Part shown: positions 1 through 4,956 of the stretch, piece by piece
How positions within the stretch are numbered: position 1 is the stretch's first letter
Layout: each line of letters begins with the position of its first letter
Source of the DNA: Candidatus Adiutrix sp.
GTDB taxonomy: Bacteria > Desulfobacterota > Desulfarculia > Adiutricales > Adiutricaceae
NCBI GenBank assembly: GCA_031285975.1
Contig: JAITVE010000397.1
Location: 1-5,652, forward strand
Direction: 5' to 3'
Length of the DNA: 5,652 nt
Position numbers and translations under genes: made by a program
Notes under the pieces: model-generated
Told to the model about the DNA's origin: nothing
What the model saw: the letters and a program-made list of their open reading frames with translations, nothing else
Databases searched by the model: none

Positions 1-532
1 ATTTCAGGGGCGCGCCCTGGCCCGTCGCCAGGGCGGCTTCCAACTGGTCGAAATACCGCGCCGGGCGGCCGTCGATGGCGGTCACCACGTCGTCCATGCG
101 CAAACCGGCTATTTCAGCCGGGCCGCCGGGGGTCACCGGGCCCACGGCAGTGCCCAGGTGCAGGATGCCGCTGGCCCAGATCAGCCCCCAGAACAGCACG
201 GCGGCGAAAATGAGGTTGAAGACCGGCCCGGCCAGCACGATGACCATTTTGGCCCAGGACGGCTGGTGGGTGAAGGAGCGGGCCCGCAGCTCCGCCGGGA
301 CGCTTTCTTCCGCGTCCGGGTCGTCGCCGTACATTTTGACGTAACCGCCCAGGGGCAGCCAGGCCAGTTGATAATCCGTCTCGCCGATGGTTTTCGACCA
401 CAGTTTCGGCGGGAAGCCCAGGGAAAAACGCTCCACCCGCACGCCCAGCAGCTTGGCGGCGATGAAGTGCCCCAGTTCGTGGACGAACACCAGAATCAGC
501 AATATGACTACGAATGAAATAGCCGTCAGCAT
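1..532 (-). CDS. rseP: RIP metalloprotease RseP (site-2 protease, M50 family), 3' end cut off by window edge
   Basis: This is the N-terminal 177 codons of an intramembrane zinc metalloprotease of the RseP/S2P family. The family cleaves membrane-embedded anti-sigma factors in envelope stress signalling and also trims leftover signal peptides. The first membrane helix (about residues 4-26) carries the zinc-binding HELGH motif at 18-22. It is followed by the typical RVERFSLGF stretch (32-40), the membrane-associated GGYVKM motif (62-67), and a second helix starting with AGPVFN (101-106). A PDZ domain begins near residue 127 and contains AGLRMDDVV (142-150). The C-terminal NxxPxPxLDGG-type motif would lie beyond the left edge. 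The ATG at 532-530 is chosen because an in-frame TAA lies two codons upstream and GAGGG sits 8 nt before it. Only 11 nt separate it from the upstream substrate-binding lipoprotein gene, so the two are probably co-transcribed. The frame is open with no sign of damage. I am very confident of the family; substrates are unknown. Confidence 0.95.
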   Translation of the reverse strand, partial: MLTAISFVVILLILVFVHELGHFIAAKLLGVRVERFSLGFPPKLWSKTIGETDYQLAWLPLGGYVKMYGDDPDAEESVPAELRARSFTHQPSWAKMVIVLAGPVFNLIFAAVLFWGLIWASGILHLGTAVGPVTPGGPAEIAGLRMDDVVTAIDGRPARYFDQLEAALATGQGAPLK

Positions 533-540
533 GTATTATA

Positions 541-545
541 CCCTC
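541..545 (-). promoter_or_regulatory. Ribosome binding site of rseP overlapping the stop codon of the upstream gene
   Basis: GAGGG on the minus strand lies 8 nt before the rseP ATG. It overlaps the TGA stop (546-544) of the substrate-binding protein gene by two bases. A ribosome ending on the upstream gene would stand on this site, which suggests translational coupling (inference). Confidence 0.7.
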
Positions 546-2187
546 ATCTCGCATATATTTGTTTGTTCAGCGGCACGTACCAGTCCTTCAAATTGTGCCC
601 GATGCCGCCCGGCGAGGTCTCCACGCCGATAATGCGGCTGGAATAGACCGGCAGCGCGTCCGGCACGAACAGGAAGACATACGGCGCTTCCTCGTAAAAA
701 ATTTCCTGAATGCGGTCATAGGCTTTTTTGCGCGTGGGCTGGTCCAGGGTGAAGCGGGACTCGTCGATAAGGCGGTCCACTTCCTCGTTTTTATAGCTGA
801 TGAAATTCAGCTCCCCCTCTTTGGTTTTGGAGGAATGCCACACGTCGTACAGGTCGGGCTCGATGGGCACCGTCCAGGCCATGAGCACGGCCTCGAAGTT
901 GTGCTTGTCCAGATATTCCTTCACAAAGGCCGCCCATTCCACCACCCGCAGGTTCACCTTTATGCCCACCTCGGCCAGCCGGGCCTGGATAATCAGGCCG
1001 CACTGCTCCCGCACCTTGTTGCCCTGGTTGGTCATGAGGGTGAACTGGAAGGGTTCCCCATTTTTGTCCAGAATGCCGTCGCCGTCCGTGTCGGCCCACC
1101 CGGCCTCGGCCAGCAGGGCTTTGGCCTTGGCCTGGTCGAAGGGGTAGGGTTTGACGTTCTGGTTGTTGGCCCACATGTCGGGGGTGAAGGGCCCGTTGGC
1201 CGGGGCGCCGAAGCCCAGCAGGGCCCCGTCGATGAGTTCCTGCTTGTCCACCGCGTAGGCGACAGCCTGGCGCACCCGTTGATCCGCAAAGCGCGGGTCT
1301 TCCAGGTTGAAGCCCAGGTAGGTATAGGCGAAGGCCGGGTAGCGGAACATGTTGTATTGGGCCGTGAAAGCGGGGTCGGCCTTTTTTTCTTCGTACTGAT
1401 CCGGGGTCAGGCCCATGGAATCAAGCTGCCCGGCCATCAGTTCCATCATCTGGGCGTTGAGGTCGGGGATGATTTTCATCACCAGCCGGTCAAGGTGCGG
1501 GCGGCCCTCGAAATAGTCGTCGTTGGCCGCCAAAGTGATGCGCTGGCCGGGCTCCCATTTTTCGAATTTATAGGGGCCGGTGCCGATGGGGGCCCTGGCC
1601 AGGGGGTGGCCTTCCAGGGGCTGGCCCTCCAAAAGGTGCGCGGGCATCACGTCAAAGCACCAGCTCACCAGGGCCCGGGCCAGGGGGCGGTCGTAATGGA
1701 CGATGAAAGTGTAGTCGTCCGGGGCCTCGGCGCTCTTCACCTGCTTGTATGATTCGGCGTAGGCCGTGGGCGTGTTGGGGTTGATCATCAATTGGTAGCT
1801 GAACATGGCGTCGCGGGAGGTGAAGGGCGTGCCGTCATGCCAGCGGACGTTTTTCCGCAGGCGGAAGGTGAACGTCAGTTCGTCTTCGGATATTTCCAGG
1901 GACTCGGCCAGGTTCGGCACGATGTTCAAATTTTTGTCGATTTTGAGTAAGCCGCTGTAGACCCGGCTGGTGATTTCCGTGGAAGCCGAGTCGCTGGCCA
2001 GGGCCGGGATGAAGTTCGAGGGTTCGCCGATGGAAGCCGAGACCAGGGCGTCGCCGTTTACCGGCCCGGTCGGCGCGGGGGCGGGCTGCTCTGTGGCGGC
2101 GGGCGTCGGGGCGGGCTGTTCGGGGGCCTCCGAGCAGGCGGAGAGGAGGGCCATCAGCCCGGCGAGTAAGAGAAGTTTTATTTTCAT
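544..2187 (-). CDS. ABC transporter substrate-binding lipoprotein, SBP_bac_5 (peptide/nickel) family
   Basis: A 547-residue periplasmic solute receptor of the OppA/DppA/NikA family. It would deliver peptides or a similar ligand to an ABC permease. The N-terminus is a lipoprotein signal: Lys2/Lys4, a Leu-rich core, and lipobox LSAC (15-18) with Cys18 as the lipidated residue. Ser at +2 is compatible with the outer membrane under E. coli sorting rules. A Pro/Ala linker (about 21-45) follows. The family signature runs from NLAESLEIS (92) through FRLRKNVRWHDGTPF (108-122), then IGTGPYKFEKWEPG (201-214) and RVRQAVAYAVDK (304-315). DTDGDGILD (366-374) resembles a calcium-loop motif and is common in this family. 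Length is normal for the family. The ATG at 2187 has AAGGTG at 2200-2195, 7 nt away. No permease or ATPase genes are visible; the next gene is rseP, 11 nt downstream. The ligand cannot be read from the sequence. Confidence 0.95.
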   Translation of the reverse strand: MKIKLLLLAGLMALLSACSEAPEQPAPTPAATEQPAPAPTGPVNGDALVSASIGEPSNFIPALASDSASTEITSRVYSGLLKIDKNLNIVPNLAESLEISEDELTFTFRLRKNVRWHDGTPFTSRDAMFSYQLMINPNTPTAYAESYKQVKSAEAPDDYTFIVHYDRPLARALVSWCFDVMPAHLLEGQPLEGHPLARAPIGTGPYKFEKWEPGQRITLAANDDYFEGRPHLDRLVMKIIPDLNAQMMELMAGQLDSMGLTPDQYEEKKADPAFTAQYNMFRYPAFAYTYLGFNLEDPRFADQRVRQAVAYAVDKQELIDGALLGFGAPANGPFTPDMWANNQNVKPYPFDQAKAKALLAEAGWADTDGDGILDKNGEPFQFTLMTNQGNKVREQCGLIIQARLAEVGIKVNLRVVEWAAFVKEYLDKHNFEAVLMAWTVPIEPDLYDVWHSSKTKEGELNFISYKNEEVDRLIDESRFTLDQPTRKKAYDRIQEIFYEEAPYVFLFVPDALPVYSSRIIGVETSPGGIGHNLKDWYVPLNKQIYAR

Positions 2188-2194
2188 CGCGGTT

Positions 2195-2200
2195 CACCTT
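2195..2200 (-). promoter_or_regulatory. Ribosome binding site of the substrate-binding lipoprotein gene
   Basis: AAGGTG on the minus strand lies 7 nt before the ATG at 2187. This spacing supports the start that gives a complete lipoprotein signal peptide. Confidence 0.65.
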
Positions 2201-2216
2201 TTCGCAAATCTGTGCC

Positions 2217-2245
2217 ATAATAACTTTTTTAGCGATTTTTGGCTA
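2217..2245 (-). promoter_or_regulatory. Candidate sigma-70 promoter for the substrate-binding protein-rseP operon
   Basis: On the minus strand, TAGCCA (2245-2240, 4 of 6 matches to TTGACA) and TATTAT (2222-2217, 5 of 6 matches to TATAAT) are separated by exactly 17 nt. Transcription would start near 2210, giving a leader of about 23 nt that contains the AAGGTG ribosome site. The pairing is seen directly; promoter activity is inferred. Confidence 0.5.
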
Positions 2246-2258
2246 GCTCTGTTATTAT
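2230..2258 (+). promoter_or_regulatory. Candidate promoter for xseA-xseB-ispA with extended -10
   Basis: On the plus strand, a weak -35 TAGCGA (2230-2235, 3 of 6 matches) lies 17 nt before TATTAT (2253-2258). The -10 is preceded by TG at 2250-2251 with one base between, the extended -10 pattern, which can offset a poor -35. The predicted start is near 2265, leaving a leader of about 27 nt before the GTG of xseA. Confidence 0.5.
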
Positions 2259-2277
2259 GCGGCCTGGGAAGCCATGT

Positions 2278-2283
2278 GAAGGA
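2278..2283 (+). promoter_or_regulatory. Ribosome binding site that fixes the GTG start of xseA
   Basis: GAAGGA lies 8 nt before the GTG at 2292. It decides the start, because the overlapping ATG at 2290 is followed at once by TGA and cannot begin the gene. Confidence 0.75.
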
Positions 2284-2291
2284 CAATTGAT

Positions 2292-3578
2292 GTGACTGCA
2301 AGCTCCGGCCTGTTTGGCCGCGAAATATATACGCCTACCAAGCTGGCCGCCAGGGTGCAGGAGAGCTTTGACCAGGAAATCGGGTCGGTTTGGGTGGAGG
2401 GGGAAATCTCGGAGCTGAGCCTGCCGCCCTCCGGCCACGCCTATTTTTGTTTGAAGGACGGGCAGTCGCGGCTGAAAGCGGTGATGTGGAAGGGCCGCCG
2501 CAGCTATGCCGGTTCGGCCCTGAGCGAGGGGTTGACGGTGCTGGCGCGGGGGCGTTTGGCCGTCTACGCCCCGCGCGGCGAATTTCAGTTGGTGGCGGAT
2601 TATCTGGAGCCGCGCGGCGAGGGCGCGTTGCGCCTGGCCTTTGAAAAGCTGAAAGCGCAGTTGGAGCGCGAGGGGCTTTTCGACCCCGGCCGCAAGCGGC
2701 CTTTGCCCTTTTGGCCGCGCCGGGTGGCGGTGGTCAGTTCCCCGGTTGGGGCTGCGGTGCGGGATTTTATCCAGACGGCCCGCGCCAGGATGCCGGGGGC
2801 GGACATTTGTCTTTACCCCGTGCGGGTGCAGGGCGACGGCGCGGCGGCGGAAATCGCCGAGGCCCTGGCCGACCTCAACGCTTGGGGCGGTTTTGACCTC
2901 ATTGTCATCACTCGCGGCGGCGGCAGTTTGTCCGACCTTTGGGCCTTCAATGAAGAGGCTGTGGTGCGGGCCGTGGCCGCCTCCCGCACGCCCACCCTGG
3001 CCGCCATCGGGCACTCCACTGACCTCAGCCTGGCCGAGCTGGCCGCCGACCACCGGGCCATCACCCCCACCGCCGCCGCCGAGGCCGTCTTCCGCGACCG
3101 CGCCGCGTTGCTGCACCATGTGGACGGCCTTCGCGCCGCCCTGGCCCGCTCCCTGTACGGGATGTTGGAGCTTCGCCGCGAACGGCTGGAGGCCGCCCGC
3201 CGCCGCCTGAGCCGGGGGCTCACCGGCGCTCTGCTTGACCGCCGCTACCGCTTCGAATATTTGCTCCAGCGGCTGGAACGCTTTGAGGGCCGCCTGGAGC
3301 GCGACCGGCAACACCTGCTGGCCTTACACGACCGCCTGGGCCGGGCCATGCGGGGCCGCCTGGCCGCCCAGGCCCACCGCCTGGAAAAGGCCGCCGTCCG
3401 CTTGCATGACCTCTCGCCGGAAAACGTTTTGCGCCGGGGTTATGCCCTGGTCACGCGCGGGCCGGGGGCCAAACCCGTGGCCAGCGCCGCCAGCCTGGCC
3501 GTGGGCGAGGAAGTGAGCGTGCGGCTGGCCGACGGCGCCTTCACCTCTGTCATTACAAACATTGAGAGCCGCTCATGA
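2292..3578 (+). CDS. xseA: Exodeoxyribonuclease VII large subunit
   Basis: The catalytic subunit (428 residues) of exonuclease VII. With XseB it degrades single-stranded DNA from both ends into acid-soluble oligonucleotides in the cytoplasm, with roles in repair and recombination. An N-terminal OB-fold (about 7-105) contains VWVEGEISEL (33-42) and SGHAYFCLKD (47-56). The catalytic domain follows, with RRVAVVSSPVGAAVRDF (143-159), YPVRVQG (175-181), TRGGGSLSDLWAFNEE (207-222), GHSTD (240-244) and TPTAAAEA (259-266). Residues Asp158, Arg208, His241 and Asp244 match, with a constant offset of three, the E. coli catalytic set I recall (D155, R205, H238, D241). A long Arg/Leu-rich coiled coil (about 268-372) and the conserved LSPENVLRRGYALV (374-387) complete the protein. 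The start is a GTG with a well-placed GAAGGA. The usual Glu in GHETD is Ser242 here. The stop overlaps the xseB start by 4 nt (ATGA). Length is close to normal (E. coli 456). Confidence 0.98.
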   Translation: MTASSGLFGREIYTPTKLAARVQESFDQEIGSVWVEGEISELSLPPSGHAYFCLKDGQSRLKAVMWKGRRSYAGSALSEGLTVLARGRLAVYAPRGEFQLVADYLEPRGEGALRLAFEKLKAQLEREGLFDPGRKRPLPFWPRRVAVVSSPVGAAVRDFIQTARARMPGADICLYPVRVQGDGAAAEIAEALADLNAWGGFDLIVITRGGGSLSDLWAFNEEAVVRAVAASRTPTLAAIGHSTDLSLAELAADHRAITPTAAAEAVFRDRAALLHHVDGLRAALARSLYGMLELRRERLEAARRRLSRGLTGALLDRRYRFEYLLQRLERFEGRLERDRQHLLALHDRLGRAMRGRLAAQAHRLEKAAVRLHDLSPENVLRRGYALVTRGPGAKPVASAASLAVGEEVSVRLADGAFTSVITNIESRS

Positions 3579-3847
3579 AAAAAAAAGATATAAAATTTGA
3601 AACCGGCCTGGCCCGGCTTGAGGAGCTGGTCGCCGACCTCGAAGACCGCGGCCTGAGCCTGGACAAAGCCCTGGCCTCCTTTGAAGAGGGTCTGGCCCTC
3701 AGCACCCTTTTGCGGCAAAAGCTGGACGAAGCCGCCGGAAAAGTGGAACTCTTGACCCGCGACGCCGCCGGCCGCCCGGCTACGCAGCCCTTTGCCCTGG
3801 ACGACGATGAGGATGAAGAAGATGAGCCGGACGTCATCAAATTTTAG
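3575..3847 (+). CDS. xseB: Exodeoxyribonuclease VII small subunit
   Basis: A 90-residue helical protein that binds the coiled-coil region of XseA in several copies and is needed for stable, active exonuclease VII. The family pattern is clear: FETGLARLEELVADLED (8-24), GLSLDKALASFEEGLAL (26-42), and a second helix with KLDEAAGKVELL (49-60). These form the antiparallel helical pair of Exonuc_VII_S. The C-terminus is strikingly acidic (DDDEDEEDE, about 76-84), longer and more charged than in E. coli XseB (80 residues). The DNA coding that tail also holds the ribosome site and start of ispA, which overlaps by 26 nt. The start ATG overlaps the xseA stop as ATGA, so translation is probably coupled. 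The codons after the start contain nine A in a row (3578-3586), a possible slippage site. Confidence 0.97.
   Translation: MKKKDIKFETGLARLEELVADLEDRGLSLDKALASFEEGLALSTLLRQKLDEAAGKVELLTRDAAGRPATQPFALDDDEDEEDEPDVIKF
3809..3813 (+). promoter_or_regulatory. Ribosome binding site of ispA inside the xseB acidic tail
   Basis: GAGGA lies 8 nt before the ATG at 3822 and supports that start over in-frame ATGs at 3792, 3807 and 3813, which lack a comparable site. It is made from Glu/Asp codons of xseB. Confidence 0.6.
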
Positions 3848-4745
3848 CCGCTGGAAGGCCGCGAGCCTGAAACTGGTGGAAGCCGCCCTGGCCCAAGCCC
3901 TGGTGAGGCGGTCGCTGGAGCAGCCGCCGGAAATCGTCTCGCTGTTTGAGGCCATGGGCTATGCCCTTTTGGGCGGCGGCAAGCGGCTGCGGCCCCTCTT
4001 GGCCCTGGCCGCCGCCGAGGCTGTGGGCGGGCGGCCCCGCGAGGCCCTCCCCGCCGCCTTGGCCGTGGAGATGATCCACGCCTATTCCCTCATTCACGAC
4101 GACCTCCCGGCCATGGACGACGACGACATGCGCCGGGGCCGCCCCACCTGCCACAAGGTCTATGGCGAGGGCCCGGCCATCCTGGCCGGGGACGCCCTCC
4201 TAACCCTGGCCTTCGAAGTCCTGGCCGAGGGCCTGGGCCGCGACCCGGAAACCGCCCGCCGCCGGGGCCTGGCCGCGCTCCATCTGGCCCAGTCCGCCGG
4301 GGGCCTGGGTATGGTGGGCGGCCAAGCCCGCGATTTGGCCTTTGAGCGGCAAGGCGAAGCCGTGGACGGCGCGATGGTGCGCGACATGGAGAGCCGCAAA
4401 ACCGGCGAAATGATGAGCGCCGCCCTGGTCTGCGGGGCCATCCTGGCCGGTGGCGGCCCAACGGCCCAGCGGACGATGCGCGACATCGGCCTGAACCTCG
4501 GCCTGGCCTTCCAGATTCAGGACGACCTGTTGAACCTCGAAGGCGACCCCGCCGTCCTCGGCAAAGCCGTGGGCAGCGACGCCGAGCGGGGCAAGGCGGG
4601 CTTTCCCGCCGTTCTCGGGGTGGCCGCCGCCCGCGCCGAACTGGCCGCCCTCACCGAAAAAGCCCTGGCTGGGGCCGCCTCCTTCAAAACCCCGGGCCTC
4701 CGCTTGACCGAACTCATCGGCAGTCTGGTCAACCGGCAACATTAG
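3822..4745 (+). CDS. ispA: Short-chain (2E,6E)-farnesyl diphosphate synthase
   Basis: A 307-residue trans-prenyltransferase that condenses isopentenyl diphosphate with dimethylallyl/geranyl diphosphate to make farnesyl diphosphate. That product feeds undecaprenyl and quinone side-chain synthesis in the cytoplasm. Seen in order: GGGKRLRP (51-58), the first Asp-rich motif DDLPAMD (93-99, the DDxxxxD bacterial type), RRGRPT (104-109), LAGDALLTLAFE (121-132), GGQARDL (166-172), KTG (193-195), and the second Asp-rich motif region QIQDDLLNLEGD (231-242). Tyr88, five residues before the first motif, matches E. coli IspA and favours a farnesyl rather than geranylgeranyl product (inference). Asn238 stands where many homologues have the last Asp of DDxxD. 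The start at 3822 is chosen for its GAGGA site and for giving a length near E. coli IspA (299); earlier in-frame ATGs would lengthen the overlap with xseB. It closes the xseA-xseB-ispA operon. No dxs follows. Confidence 0.96.
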   Translation: MSRTSSNFSRWKAASLKLVEAALAQALVRRSLEQPPEIVSLFEAMGYALLGGGKRLRPLLALAAAEAVGGRPREALPAALAVEMIHAYSLIHDDLPAMDDDDMRRGRPTCHKVYGEGPAILAGDALLTLAFEVLAEGLGRDPETARRRGLAALHLAQSAGGLGMVGGQARDLAFERQGEAVDGAMVRDMESRKTGEMMSAALVCGAILAGGGPTAQRTMRDIGLNLGLAFQIQDDLLNLEGDPAVLGKAVGSDAERGKAGFPAVLGVAAARAELAALTEKALAGAASFKTPGLRLTELIGSLVNRQH

Positions 4746-4759
4746 TATTATACTGTCAC

Positions 4760-4776
4760 CCTCCGCACTGTGGAGG
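4760..4776 (+). terminator. Hairpin after ispA, weak terminator candidate
   Basis: CCTCCGC and GTGGAGG form a 7-bp stem (one G-U pair) with a 3-nt loop, 15 nt after the ispA stop. The T-rich stretch downstream (about 4781-4790, GGTTTGATTT) is interrupted and displaced, so this is at best a poor intrinsic terminator. Confidence 0.35.
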
Positions 4777-4794
4777 CGATGGTTTGATTTGAGC

Positions 4795-4815
4795 GGCGGT
4801 TTGCGTAAAACCGCC
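4795..4815. repeat. Perfect 8-bp inverted repeat flanked by TTGAGC direct repeats
   Basis: GGCGGTTT (4795-4802) and AAACCGCC (4808-4815) pair perfectly around the 5-nt loop GCGTA. TTGAGC occurs immediately before (4789-4794) and immediately after (4816-4821) the dyad. No U-tract follows on either strand, so it is not a standard terminator. The flanking repeats look like a target duplication, but the element is far too small to be a known transposon. Confidence 0.5.
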
Positions 4816-4834
4816 TTGAGCGCAATTGATGAGA

Positions 4835-4877
4835 GCGCTTTTCTATTGCAAGGTAGTCTGCATGAAATGAAAAGCGC
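4835..4877. repeat. 9-bp perfect inverted repeat with 25-nt spacer
   Basis: GCGCTTTTC (4835-4843) is the exact reverse complement of GAAAAGCGC (4869-4877). The right arm's AAAAGCGCC (4870-4878) recurs at 4963-4971, within the first codons of the permease gene, so the left arm could pair with either copy. Confidence 0.5.
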
Positions 4878-4889
4878 CCGGATGTTTAC

Positions 4890-4930
4890 GTATTTTGCAA
4901 TTTACTAAAGGCAGGTAAAGTGCAAAATGC
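4890..4930. repeat. 41-nt imperfect dyad just upstream of the cytX-like gene
   Basis: ATTTTGCA (4892-4899) pairs with TGCAAAAT (4921-4928). After a single A/G mismatch, TTTAC (4901-4905) pairs with GTAAA (4915-4919) around a 9-nt loop. A G-U and a G-C pair (4891/4929, 4890/4930) extend the base. It ends 26 nt before the start codon and has no U-tract. It could be an RNA hairpin or a protein-binding operator. Confidence 0.6.
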
Positions 4931-4956
4931 TCTAAAGACTGAGAAGCGAGCTAGGT

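Larger units (their letters stand above)
2216..2259. repeat. Bipartite inverted repeat spanning two divergent promoters
   Basis: CATAATAAC (2216-2224) is the perfect reverse complement of GTTATTATG (2251-2259). Inside them, on the same symmetry axis (2237.5), TAGC (2230-2233) mirrors GCTA (2242-2245). The outer arms hold the two -10 candidates and the inner arms the two -35 candidates. The symmetry may simply reflect two similar back-to-back promoters, or it may be an operator for a dimeric regulator. Confidence 0.6.
4746..4956 (+). other. Structured intergenic region / leader before the cytX-like gene
   Basis: These 211 nt between ispA and the permease are visibly AT-richer than the flanking genes. 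No ORF of note is seen. Four non-overlapping inverted repeats follow one another (4760-4776, 4795-4815, 4835-4877, 4890-4930). No thi-box/TPP aptamer consensus is present, and I cannot point to a convincing -35/-10 pair. The region could hold the end of the ispA transcript, a promoter, and a cis-acting RNA or operator for the permease. Confidence 0.55.

Noticed and set aside
535..540. Perfect TATAAT on the minus strand just before the rseP start codon
   Set aside because: It lies within the 8-nt spacer between GAGGG and the ATG, so transcription would begin inside the gene past its start. No -35 is placed correctly. It is best read as chance in an AT-rich spacer.
1073..1090. DTDGDGILD calcium-loop-like motif in the substrate-binding protein as a novel domain
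   Set aside because: Motifs of this kind are common at this place in SBP_bac_5 proteins, so it is not an insertion or fusion.
559..1752. Long open frame on the plus strand across the substrate-binding protein gene
   Set aside because: It is antisense to a gene with full family motifs. Its His/Val/Gly-rich translation shows no domain; it is a GC-driven shadow frame.
2229..3314. Long open frame on the minus strand across xseA
   Set aside because: It is antisense to a well-conserved xseA, has a low-complexity Ala/Gly/Gln-rich translation, and has no recognisable family.
3792..3821. Upstream ATG (3792) as the ispA start, adding ten residues
   Set aside because: The extra residues do not resemble IspA N-termini, the overlap with xseB would grow to 56 nt, and no ribosome site is evident. 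The 3822 start has GAGGA at 8 nt.
4200..4742. Open frame on the minus strand across ispA
   Set aside because: It is a shadow of ispA, whose motifs are all intact on the plus strand.
4939..4944. CTGAGA, a piece of the TPP riboswitch consensus, before cytX
   Set aside because: The other conserved parts of the aptamer (the ACC run and the GGATAATACCAGCG-type segment) are absent, and only 12 nt remain before the start codon.
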